A stretch of 52,869 nt of DNA, taken from contig CAZVME010000017.1 of NCBI GenBank assembly GCA_964628835.1, positions 1-52,869 of the forward strand. The letters run 5' to 3'. The stretch's first letter is position 1; every line of letters begins with the position of its first letter. The DNA is from JAAGZL01 sp964628835 (lineage in GTDB: Bacteria; Pseudomonadota; Gammaproteobacteria; Chromatiales; Chromatiaceae). The notes under the pieces are model-generated. The model was not told the origin of the DNA. It worked only from the letters and a program-made list of their open reading frames with translations, and made no database searches. Of this stretch, positions 33,264 through 40,732 are shown piece after piece. A program made the position numbers and the translations under genes.

Positions 33264-35381
33264 TCAGCTCCCGGTTGCCCTGCGCGGCCAGAGACTCAGC
33301 AGCCAACCGACCAGCAGTCCCAACACTCCCAGCAGCAGATGCAGTGGCGCTGGAGTGGCGGATTGGGGCAGGCTACCGAACACCTGGTTGGCGCTCCAAC
33401 CCTGGGGTAGATTGGTGGGCATACTTTTCTGTTGCAGCCCTTTGTCCAGCGGCCGTACCGGGGTCTTGTCCACCGCCACCAGGCTGGTGTATTTGCTTAC
33501 CAGCTTATGTTCCAGCGCCAGGCTCAGAACCGCTGGCCGTACCTCGCCCTCAGGCTTGCCACGGGCCTTCTCATCCATCAGATCGGCAATGGCGCGCCTG
33601 GCCCAGAGTAGATGCACACCCTGGCCCTCCGCCCCACCCTGCATATCGATACTGCGACTCCAGGGTTTGCCATCCAGCACCCCGGTGATCTCCATTGCGG
33701 CAGCGGCCTGTTCGGTACGCAGGGCCAGCAACAGCGGTTCACCCAGATAGAGATCGGGAATACGCCGGGGACGGATATCTACCTTGACTCCATCCGCCAG
33801 TTGAATATTGATGTCGGTAAGCATGGGGGACTCCAGCTTGGAGAACAACTCCAGCATCTTCTGCTTTACCTCATCCACCTTGCCGATGTAGGTGAAGGTA
33901 CCACGTCCAAACTGAGCCGCCCGCGTCATGAAAAAACTGTTGGGTGCGGAACCTATGCCCACGGTGAACAGGCGGTTGTTACCAAGCTGCTGCTGAATGC
34001 TGTTGAACAGCTCCTCCTCGTTACCCACACTGCCGTCGGTGAGAAAGATAACCTGGCGCAGCATCCCCTCTGCCCTCCTATCCCGCAGAGCCAGGCGCAG
34101 GGCCGACAGCATCTCGGTGCCGCCTTCGGCGTAGAGACCGGCCACGTAGTTCATGGCCTTATGGATGTTGTTTGGCGTGGCCTGCACTGCACCACCAAAC
34201 AGGGCGCTGGTGTTGCTGTTGAACTGGATGACGTTGAAGCGGTCTTCCGGTTTGAGTCGTTGCAGAGCCAGTATCAGGGCGGAGCGAGCCTGGTCGATGG
34301 ATGCACCATGCATGGAGCCGGAGGTGTCAATCACAAACACCACTTCGCGGGCGGTGCGACCTGTGTCGGCCTGGGCCTTGGCTGGCGGCATTACCATCAC
34401 CAGGGCGTAATCACTTTCCTCCCAACCCTCCTTGAACATGGCGGCCTGGGGGGCGTTATTGGCAGCAGGCAACCAGGTGAGTTCAAAATCCCGGTCGGCT
34501 GGAATCTGGCCGTCACGCAGGCGCAGGTAATGCACCCCCTGCTCATCCTTGCTGCTATCCATCTTGTGATGACTGCTCTCCAACTGCGCCAAGGGAAAAC
34601 CTGCATTAAGATTCACCTCAACGGATACCTGGTTGATCTTGCCGTGGGCGGGATCGATCACCGGCGGTGTTATCTTCGATGCATCCGGCACCTGGGTGGT
34701 GTCTTTGGCCCAGCCACTGACCTGAAATCCCTTGACCTCATCCCTGGCCAGGGGTGTACCCGGGATATATCTGGGGGCCACCACCAGGGGAAATCGGATA
34801 CTGAACCGCTCCTGAGCGTAGTGCAGATTCTGCTGATACTCGATCTCCACCACCACCTCTTCATCCGGTCCGATATTGGCCACCGCCGTAGTAAATATAT
34901 TGGGACGCTCCTGACGCAGCAGGCTGGCCTTCCTGCCCTCACGCTTGGCCTTTTCATAGGTGCGTCTGGCCTCGGCCTTCTCTTTTATCTCACCTTCGAT
35001 GATGCGCTCACCAATACGCAGGCGCATGCGATCCACAGCCGCATCTTCCGGCAGGGGAAACACATAGATCCCCTCCGCCCATTCGCTGCCGATGTTTTTA
35101 AACCGCTGATGCACCGAGACCCTGGCCAGCATGCCGCTGATATCTATCTTCACATCAGTCTTGAGCATGGGGGCATCCACACTCACACCACCGCTGGCCA
35201 GATGCAGCAACAGGCTGCCACGCTGCACTTGACCCTGCTCCATGGGGATCATCTCTGCTACAGCATCCACACCCCAGGCCTGGGGCAGTTGCCAGAACAG
35301 GAACAGTAGTATCAGAGTTAATCGACCCTTAGCCCGTGTTGGGCAACCCTCTGAGAGTTGGTTTGTTGTTATGGTTGTCAT
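33264..35381 (-). CDS. Sortase target, VIT and von Willebrand factor A domain protein
   Basis: A 705-residue surface protein (TIGR03788-like). Start ATG 35381 has GGAAGGG and leads to a signal peptide (about residues 1-35, ending QAWG). A VIT domain (about 45-190) is followed by a vWFA domain whose MIDAS begins VFVIDTSGSMHGASI (DxSxS) and includes FLTDGSVGNEEE. The C-terminus is a sorting signal, LPQSATP then a hydrophobic helix and WPRR. The fourth position is Ser rather than Thr. A longer frame begins at 35501 but lacks an RBS. Metal-dependent adhesion is the plausible role; the ligand is unknown. Confidence 0.93.
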   Translation of the reverse strand: MTTITTNQLSEGCPTRAKGRLTLILLFLFWQLPQAWGVDAVAEMIPMEQGQVQRGSLLLHLASGGVSVDAPMLKTDVKIDISGMLARVSVHQRFKNIGSEWAEGIYVFPLPEDAAVDRMRLRIGERIIEGEIKEKAEARRTYEKAKREGRKASLLRQERPNIFTTAVANIGPDEEVVVEIEYQQNLHYAQERFSIRFPLVVAPRYIPGTPLARDEVKGFQVSGWAKDTTQVPDASKITPPVIDPAHGKINQVSVEVNLNAGFPLAQLESSHHKMDSSKDEQGVHYLRLRDGQIPADRDFELTWLPAANNAPQAAMFKEGWEESDYALVMVMPPAKAQADTGRTAREVVFVIDTSGSMHGASIDQARSALILALQRLKPEDRFNVIQFNSNTSALFGGAVQATPNNIHKAMNYVAGLYAEGGTEMLSALRLALRDRRAEGMLRQVIFLTDGSVGNEEELFNSIQQQLGNNRLFTVGIGSAPNSFFMTRAAQFGRGTFTYIGKVDEVKQKMLELFSKLESPMLTDINIQLADGVKVDIRPRRIPDLYLGEPLLLALRTEQAAAAMEITGVLDGKPWSRSIDMQGGAEGQGVHLLWARRAIADLMDEKARGKPEGEVRPAVLSLALEHKLVSKYTSLVAVDKTPVRPLDKGLQQKSMPTNLPQGWSANQVFGSLPQSATPAPLHLLLGVLGLLVGWLLSLWPRRATGS

Positions 35382-35673
35382 TGGTTTACCCTTCCTTATC
35401 CAGTTGCTCGGTTGTTTCAGGTCTGGCGTATGGCTGGCAGGGTTCAAGGCGATAGCAGCAGGGAGATACGGCCTCGGGTGAACTGTTGATAAACTCATCA
35501 CTCAAAGGGCGGATAATCATCCGCAGTTGCCGCCGTGTGTGCCTATCATTGTCTACCAGTGCAAAAATCATCTGTGTCATCCTCTGGTCAAAGTTGGCCC
35601 AGCGTGCCATCCCTGGCTTATGTAAGATGTAGCTCCCTGAATGCGCCGGTTGAGTTAATTACACATCTGCCAG

Positions 35674-35734
35674 GTGGCAGACCGGTTGCGCAATCGTGGC
35701 AGGGTGGTGGCAGAATATGACCAAATTGTGGCAG
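35674..35734. promoter_or_regulatory. Four GTGGCAG direct repeats in helical phase, candidate operator
   Basis: Identical 7-mers GTGGCAG start at 35674, 35696, 35707 and 35728, all in the same orientation. The start-to-start steps are 22, 11 and 21 bp, i.e. about two, one and two turns of DNA. The inner pair reads GTGGCAG-N4-GTGGCAG, which has the geometry of OmpR/PhoB-family boxes (7-bp half-sites, 11-bp period). Minus-strand sequence is CTGCCAC, and the 35674 copy would lie near a -35 with a TGTAATTA-like -10 downstream. PdsR at 40030 is the obvious candidate binder. The inference is mine. Confidence 0.6.
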
Positions 35735-35784
35735 GCGTTATTTTATGTATAGCGGTTTGCATATACCTGATCCGCATGCGGCGA

Positions 35785-35790
35785 TATAAT
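35785..35790 (+). promoter_or_regulatory. Candidate -10 box for the ATPase operon
   Basis: A perfect TATAAT lies 28 bp upstream of ATG 35819. No good -35 occurs at 17 bp (the hexamer there is TATACC), as would be expected for an activator-dependent promoter. The GTGGCAG array ends about 50 bp upstream of it. Confidence 0.45.
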
Positions 35791-35818
35791 TACACGCCTA
35801 ATCGTAGCGGACTTACCC

Positions 35819-36016
35819 ATGCCATCCAGCAAACAGACCAAACCACTGAACATCACTGAAAGACGCTCCACCATCGAAGAGTTTCTGGAGTACTGCGCGG
35901 CGGAGAAAGATAACCGCCAGAACTCCGGTGAGCCTTTTGATGCCGGTCGCTTCGACCAGGCAGTTGAGATAGCCCTGCAAAAACTAACCGGCCTGCAAAA
36001 AGAGGGCTGGACGTGA
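35819..36016 (+). CDS. Small protein preceding the SMC-like ATPase
   Basis: A 65-residue cytoplasmic protein (NITERRSTIEEFLEYCAAEKD, then FDAGRFDQAVEIALQKLTGLQKEGW). It is predicted as two or three amphipathic helices with no signal or membrane segment. Its stop overlaps the GTG start of the ATPase gene by 4 nt, so the two are coupled. Size and position fit a regulatory subunit or adaptor of the ATPase. I do not recognise a family. Confidence 0.65.
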   Translation: MPSSKQTKPLNITERRSTIEEFLEYCAAEKDNRQNSGEPFDAGRFDQAVEIALQKLTGLQKEGWT

Positions 36017-37758
36017 TAATTCAGAACCTCAGGGCCGAGAATATCCTCAAGTACAAGCGGTTGGATCTGCAGGAGATCCCACAACACGGGCTGATCGCCA
36101 TCAGCGGTCAGAACGAATCTGGCAAGAGCACCATTGGCGAGACCATCTGTTTCGCCCTGTTTGGCCGCACCTTCTCCCTGGACCATAACGACATCGGTAA
36201 GCTGATCCGCTGGGGCGAAAACCGTTGCAGCGTCACCATCGGCTTCAGTGAGGGGGATGGAGAGAGCTTCGAGCTAACCCGCAGCCTGGACATAGATGGC
36301 AACCACTCGGCCCGGCTCTGCCGCAGCAATGACCACGACAACCCACTGGCAACGGGCACCGAAGCGGTATCACGTACACTGTTTGAGTTGACCACCTGTG
36401 GCTATGACGAATTTATCGAATCCTTCTACCTGGCCCAGCGCGAGATCACCAGCCCGCACCCCCACAGCCTCACCCTGAAGACCATCGCCGGCCTCGCCAC
36501 CCTGGAGATGGGGGCCTCCAAGATCGGGGATGAGATGCAGCGGGACGCGGACAGCATCACTTCGATGCAGAGCGAGCTGCGCCAGCAACAGGATGAACTT
36601 GCCGCCATGGAGTTCGATCCCGACCTTTTGGAGCAACTGCGCAACAAAAAGAACAACACCAATCTGATACAGCGTAGTTTGAGCGAACGCATTAACCACT
36701 ATGAGTCCTCCCTGGCGGAGTACTCCCGCGCCTACCCACAACTACTGAGCCGCACCGCAGCCCGTAGCCGTCTCACACTTTGGCTAGGCCTGAATATCAT
36801 TCTGCTGCTGACGTTGCTGGCAATCTGGCTGGTGCTGCTGATTCAGCCGGAGTTGGAGCAGAGCTGGCTGGATATCTTCACCCCCGTGCTGCCCCTGGGT
36901 ATCGTATGGGTAATCCTGCCAGTGATACCCCTGGGGTTTTTACACAAGAACCACAACTCCAGCATCAAACGCCTGCGCATGCCGGGGCTGGCATTGGGGG
37001 CGGCCCTACAGGATAGCCATCAGGGCCTGCTGCCAGGACTGGCCAACAGATGCGACAAGCTGGCACCACAGGCCACGGAGAACACCCTGGAGGGGGCAGA
37101 ACTGACTCTGGAGATGCAGCCGATACTGGAAAATCTAAGATCCCTGCGCCAGGAAAAGATAACGGCTAGCGCGGAGCTGGATGAACCCATCCGTATCGAG
37201 GAGGAGCACCGGGAGCAGGCCGCCACCCTGGAGCAATCCATCGTCCACCTCAAGGACGAAATGGATGAGTTGCTCACATACAATCAGGCCCGCAAGATAT
37301 CCATAGAGCTGCTGGCCGGTGCCAGTCGCCATCTCTCCCGACGTTTCAACCACGTAATCCGGGAGCACGTGGGCATGACCCTGCCTCTGTTCACCGAGAG
37401 CCGTTACCAGCATCTACAGATTGAGGATGACATGAGCATCCGGGTGTTCTCCAACGAAAAACGCGGCTACCTGGAACTGGATGAGATCTCCAGCGGCACC
37501 CAGCGCCAGATCATGCTGGCAGTCCGCCTGGCACTGTCTCAGGAGCTGGCCAGCACACGGGTTCAGAGCAGTCAGTTCCTGATCCTGGATGAGCCCTTTG
37601 CCTTCTTCGATCAGGAGCGCACCATCAACTCACTGGCAGTGCTGCCGGAACTGAGCAAGGACCTGCCCCAGATATTCGTTACCTCGCAAGTGTTTCCCGA
37701 TGGCGTAGAGTTTCAGCACAAGATCGCCTGTAGCCGTGACACCACGGTCCTGCAATAA
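36013..37758 (+). CDS. Membrane-anchored SMC/Rad50-like ATPase
   Basis: A 581-residue ABC-type ATPase. Walker A is GQNESGKST (residues 32-40), the Q-loop includes Gln142, the signature is SSGTQRQ (493-499) and Walker B is FLILDEP (522-528). These flank a coiled-coil region (about 170-245 and 375-425). Where Rad50 has its zinc hook, this protein instead has two hydrophobic segments (about 254-277 and 287-310), making a membrane hairpin at the arm tip. No CxxC hook is present, and no SbcD-type nuclease is adjacent. GTG 36013 overlaps the preceding gene. It resembles YhaN-type or RecN-like chromosome-biology proteins only in layout. Function unknown, with DNA tethering to the membrane as one hypothesis. 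Confidence 0.85.
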   Translation: MIIQNLRAENILKYKRLDLQEIPQHGLIAISGQNESGKSTIGETICFALFGRTFSLDHNDIGKLIRWGENRCSVTIGFSEGDGESFELTRSLDIDGNHSARLCRSNDHDNPLATGTEAVSRTLFELTTCGYDEFIESFYLAQREITSPHPHSLTLKTIAGLATLEMGASKIGDEMQRDADSITSMQSELRQQQDELAAMEFDPDLLEQLRNKKNNTNLIQRSLSERINHYESSLAEYSRAYPQLLSRTAARSRLTLWLGLNIILLLTLLAIWLVLLIQPELEQSWLDIFTPVLPLGIVWVILPVIPLGFLHKNHNSSIKRLRMPGLALGAALQDSHQGLLPGLANRCDKLAPQATENTLEGAELTLEMQPILENLRSLRQEKITASAELDEPIRIEEEHREQAATLEQSIVHLKDEMDELLTYNQARKISIELLAGASRHLSRRFNHVIREHVGMTLPLFTESRYQHLQIEDDMSIRVFSNEKRGYLELDEISSGTQRQIMLAVRLALSQELASTRVQSSQFLILDEPFAFFDQERTINSLAVLPELSKDLPQIFVTSQVFPDGVEFQHKIACSRDTTVLQ

Positions 37759-37774
37759 CCTACATGAGCCTATT

Positions 37775-38695
37775 GTGAATCCAGACCTGACGCCCTTCAC
37801 CAATCGTCTGCGCAAAAACCATCGCCACTGGGGAAAATGGGCGCGACGGCGCGGCATCAGCTGCTATCGCATCTACGACCGGGATATCCCCGAGTTCCCA
37901 TTATTAATCGACTGGTATGAGGGACAGGTCCACGCCCAGACCTTTATCCGCAGTGAGATGGAGGTGTCTGAGCAGGAGTTGGCCCCGATCCTGTGTGAAG
38001 TGCTGGAGATCCCCAGAGAAAATCTGGCGTTCAAATCCAGGCAACAGCAGAAGGGCAGCTCCCAGTACCAGAAGACCGGCACCTACCGCAGGCCGACTAT
38101 CGTGCATGAGGCCGGTCTGGCATTTGAGGTGGACCTGCACAGCTACCTGGATACCGGCCTGTTCCTGGATCACCGCATCACCCGGGGCATGGTGCGGGAA
38201 CGGTCCGAGGGTAGGCGCCTGCTGAATCTGTTCGCCTACACCGGTTCTTTCAGCGTGTATGCCGCAGCCGGTGGCGCCGAGGGTTCGGTAACGGTGGATC
38301 TGTCCAACACCTATCAGGAGTGGAGCCGACGCAACTTCAAGTTAAACGGAATGGATCTTGAAAAACATCTGCTGGTGCGCGAAGACGTATTCAAATATCT
38401 CTATCTGGCGCAGAAGGACGAGGAGCGCTTCGACCAGATCATTCTGGACCCACCCAGCTTCTCCAACTCGAAAAGGATGCGCGACACCCTGGATATCCAG
38501 CGCGACCACCCCAAGCTGCTGGAGGGGTGTGTGCAACTGCTCAATCCCGGTGGTGAGATCATCTTCTCCAATAACCTGCGTAAGTTCCGCATCGATCCTG
38601 CCATCGGCGAGCATGGTGAGGAGATCACCCACAAGACCATCCCGGAAGATTTCAAGCGCCACAAGTCCCACCGCTGCTGGCTGTTCCGGGCGTGA
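37775..38695 (+). CDS. Class I SAM-dependent methyltransferase, RlmI/RlmK type
   Basis: A 306-residue enzyme that likely methylates a base in rRNA. After an N-terminal region with RLRKNHRHWGKWARRRGISCYRIYDRDIPEFP, the fold has LLNLFAYTGSFSVYAAAGGA (SAM-binding motif I), TVDLSNTYQEWSRRNFKLNG, and DQIILDPPSFSNSKRM. The DPPSFSNSK motif is that of RlmI/RlmK(L C-half), m5C/m7G rRNA methyltransferases. The PUA domain of RlmI is absent. A frame continues upstream to 37736, but GTG 37775 lies 16 bp after the ATPase stop and aligns better. It is third in the ATPase operon and overlaps the next gene. Confidence 0.85.
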   Translation: MNPDLTPFTNRLRKNHRHWGKWARRRGISCYRIYDRDIPEFPLLIDWYEGQVHAQTFIRSEMEVSEQELAPILCEVLEIPRENLAFKSRQQQKGSSQYQKTGTYRRPTIVHEAGLAFEVDLHSYLDTGLFLDHRITRGMVRERSEGRRLLNLFAYTGSFSVYAAAGGAEGSVTVDLSNTYQEWSRRNFKLNGMDLEKHLLVREDVFKYLYLAQKDEERFDQIILDPPSFSNSKRMRDTLDIQRDHPKLLEGCVQLLNPGGEIIFSNNLRKFRIDPAIGEHGEEITHKTIPEDFKRHKSHRCWLFRA

Positions 38696-39126
38696 TTGAA
38701 CCAACGGGACCGCTGGCCCTGTTCGCCGGGAGCTTCCTCGCCTCTACCCTGCTACCCGGTGGTTCCGAGGCCATGTTGCTATATGCCGTGAACCAGGTCC
38801 CTGAGCAACAGAACAGCTACTGGCTTATCGCCACACTGGGCAACAGTCTGGGCGGCATGAGCAGTTGGCTGCTGGGGTGGTGGATCGCCCGGCGTTTTCC
38901 CAAACGTATTCTGAAGAAACCACAACAGCGACGTGCGGTAGAGCGCCTAGCCCAGCGCGGTTCACCCGTACTCCTGCTCTCCTGGCTGCCGGTGGTCGGT
39001 GACCCATTGTGTCTGGCAGCAGGCTGGAGTGGCACCGGGGTTATCCAGTCCGCCCTGTTTATAACCATCGGCAAGGGGCTGCGTTACGCCCTGCTGCTGG
39101 GGCTGTTCAACGGCGTGATGAATTAG
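38692..39126 (+). CDS. YqaA-like inner-membrane protein
   Basis: A 144-residue membrane protein with four helices. STLLPGGSEAMLLYAV, IATLGNSLGGMSSWLLGWWIARR and LLLSWLPVVGDPLCLAAGW are the marks of the YqaA/DedA-related (VTT-like) family, related to undecaprenyl-phosphate or small-solute flippases. GTG 38692 overlaps the methyltransferase stop by 4 nt, so it is the last gene of the ATPase operon. Function in that operon is unknown. Confidence 0.85.
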   Translation: MIEPTGPLALFAGSFLASTLLPGGSEAMLLYAVNQVPEQQNSYWLIATLGNSLGGMSSWLLGWWIARRFPKRILKKPQQRRAVERLAQRGSPVLLLSWLPVVGDPLCLAAGWSGTGVIQSALFITIGKGLRYALLLGLFNGVMN

Positions 39127-39145
39127 GGTCTGTTAACGCTAGGCA

Positions 39146-39184
39146 CAAAAAAGGGCGGAGACATGCTCCACCCCTTTTTGTTTT
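39146..39184. terminator. Bidirectional terminator
   Basis: AAAAAAGGGCGGAG and CTCCACCCCTTTTTG form a stem with an ACATG loop and A/T tracts on both sides, 20 nt after the YqaA stop. It faces the convergent CBS gene and can terminate both messages. Confidence 0.85.
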
Positions 39185-39199
39185 GAAGATAGGTTCTGG

Positions 39200-39787
39200 C
39201 TAACCGTTCAGCGCCATATCCGCCACGTTTGTTGCTACGCCGGAGCTGACAATCTTCTCACCCAGTTGGGTGCTGATCTGTACAGATGAGAAGACACCAC
39301 AGATAACCTGGGCGCCACTGAAATCACGATTTGCCACCAGGGCATGACGCCGCCCCATGTGCTTCATCACCTCAACAATATCAGATACTCTGGACTTTCC
39401 GATCTCGTCCATATACAGCACCTCGATCAAGTTTTGAGGGGTCATAAGGTCACGTACCATTATCTCGTCACGCTTGCCTCCAACCTCGCTCAGGTACTTC
39501 ACCATCTTGCCGCCAGTCAGGTCATTGGAGGTGATAATGCCAAGCACGTGGTTAAACTGGTTGGTTACAAACAGCAGATGCACATTACTGGATGTCATAC
39601 GCTGAGTGGCTTCATCCACATTGGCACATGGGTTGATACCCATGGCTGTGACCTTCTTGAGGTCGGTCATAACATCAAGCGCCGGACTGTTCATATCCAC
39701 CGTATCCGGCAAGTTTTGAACCGGACGGTAATAGGTGGTGTCATTCTCCAGGGTGCCTCTATTCAGATTTTTTGGACCAGTATTCAA
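39200..39787 (-). CDS. CBS-domain pair protein
   Basis: A 195-residue cytoplasmic protein with a tandem CBS pair (about 30-95 and 100-170): NPCANVDEATQRMTSSNVHLLFVTNQFNHVLGIITSNDL and VRDLMTPQNLIEVLYMDEIGKSRVSDIVEVMKHMGRRHALV. CBS pairs bind adenine nucleotides. There is no fused effector domain. The start is unusual: TTG at 39787, 8 nt after a strong GAGGAG (39796-39801), with no in-frame ATG nearby. It lies between the ATPase operon and PdsR. A link with the DUF294 protein, which also has CBS repeats, is possible but unproven. Confidence 0.85.
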   Translation of the reverse strand: MNTGPKNLNRGTLENDTTYYRPVQNLPDTVDMNSPALDVMTDLKKVTAMGINPCANVDEATQRMTSSNVHLLFVTNQFNHVLGIITSNDLTGGKMVKYLSEVGGKRDEIMVRDLMTPQNLIEVLYMDEIGKSRVSDIVEVMKHMGRRHALVANRDFSGAQVICGVFSSVQISTQLGEKIVSSGVATNVADMALNG

Positions 39788-40029
39788 TTTAATATCTCCT
39801 CATAACCTTGTGTAGTCAGGATCTGTAACGGGTGAAATGCCCATCTTTTTATTATTCTTGGCATTCAGTTTAGAGTAATAATTCTCTATTAATAATCACT
39901 TATGTTGCTAGGTACATAAGGCAGCCATATTACAGGACAAGCACTCTATACCCAACAAGTGGTAGCAAGAAGTGGTCAAATGGCATGAATAAGGTGCTAA
40001 CCTCTCTCAATGGATTATAGAACAATAAA

Positions 40030-40725
40030 ATGAGCAAGCAGATTGCGATAGTCGAAGATGAACCTGCCATTCTGGGTAACTACACAGATGTTTTGACGCG
40101 CCAGGGCTATGCGGTCAAGGGCTATGGGAACCGCACCCAGGCGCTGAGTGACTTTAGAAACCGCCTGCCAGATCTGGCCATTCTGGACATCGGCCTGGGG
40201 GATGACGTGGATGGTGGCTTCGAGCTATGCCGCGAGCTGCGCGCCCTGTCGCCCACCATACCCATAATATTCCTTACCGCCCGCGACAGTGAACTGGACA
40301 CGGTATCCGGCCTCAGACTGGGCGCAGATGACTATCTCACCAAGGATATCAGCCTGGCCCATCTCACCGCCCGTATTGCCGCGCTATTCCGCCGCACCGA
40401 GGCACTGCAACAACGGGTACAGAGCGATCAGGTGCTGGTACGCAGCGACCTGCGCATGGATATGGATCGTCTCCAGATAACCTGGAAGGATCAGCCGGTG
40501 GATCTCACCGTTACCGAGATCTGGTTTGTGCATGCCCTCTCCAACCATCCGGGACATGTGCGCACCCGGGATCAGCTGATGGAGGCCGCCAACATCCTGG
40601 TGGACGCCTCCAGCATCAGCACCCACATCAAACGCATCCGCCGCAAGTTCAGTGTCATAGATCCTGGGTTTGATGCCATAGAGACCATCTACGGCATGGG
40701 CTATCGCTGGAACAGCTCCGACTGA
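40030..40725 (+). CDS. pdsR: Dedicated sortase system response regulator PdsR
   Basis: A 231-residue DNA-binding response regulator of OmpR type. The receiver has acidic residues near the start (IVEDEP), phosphoacceptor Asp53 in ILDIGL, Thr of IIFLTARD and Lys of YLTKD. The winged helix (about 145-230) has DLTVTEIWFVHALSNHPGHVRTRDQL and HIKRIRRKFSVID. It is TIGR03787-like. It starts 8 bp before the kinase gene. The sortase and target genes lie 4.6 kb upstream on the other strand, so the system is split. It is the natural candidate to bind the GTGGCAG array. Confidence 0.9.
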   Translation: MSKQIAIVEDEPAILGNYTDVLTRQGYAVKGYGNRTQALSDFRNRLPDLAILDIGLGDDVDGGFELCRELRALSPTIPIIFLTARDSELDTVSGLRLGADDYLTKDISLAHLTARIAALFRRTEALQQRVQSDQVLVRSDLRMDMDRLQITWKDQPVDLTVTEIWFVHALSNHPGHVRTRDQLMEAANILVDASSISTHIKRIRRKFSVIDPGFDAIETIYGMGYRWNSSD

Positions 40726-40732
40726 TCCGGCT

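Larger units (their letters stand above)
35382..35818. other. 437-bp divergent regulatory region
   Basis: No gene is visible. It lies between the sortase-target operon (minus) and the SMC-like ATPase operon (plus) and holds the helical-phased GTGGCAG array and the TATAAT box listed separately. A short frame at 35386-35610 on the minus strand is an upstream continuation of no convincing gene. Confidence 0.7.

Noticed and set aside
33612..35309. 565-codon plus-strand frame
   Set aside because: It is antisense to the sortase-target gene. The long frame arises from codon bias of the real gene.
36013..37758. SbcC/Rad50 proper
   Set aside because: It is about half the size, lacks the CxxC hook and has no adjacent SbcD; two membrane segments sit at the tip instead.
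39950..40010. GTGGTAG and GTGGTCA near the pdsR promoter as a second PdsR box
   Set aside because: Matches to GTGGCAG are poor and the 13-bp step is out of phase.
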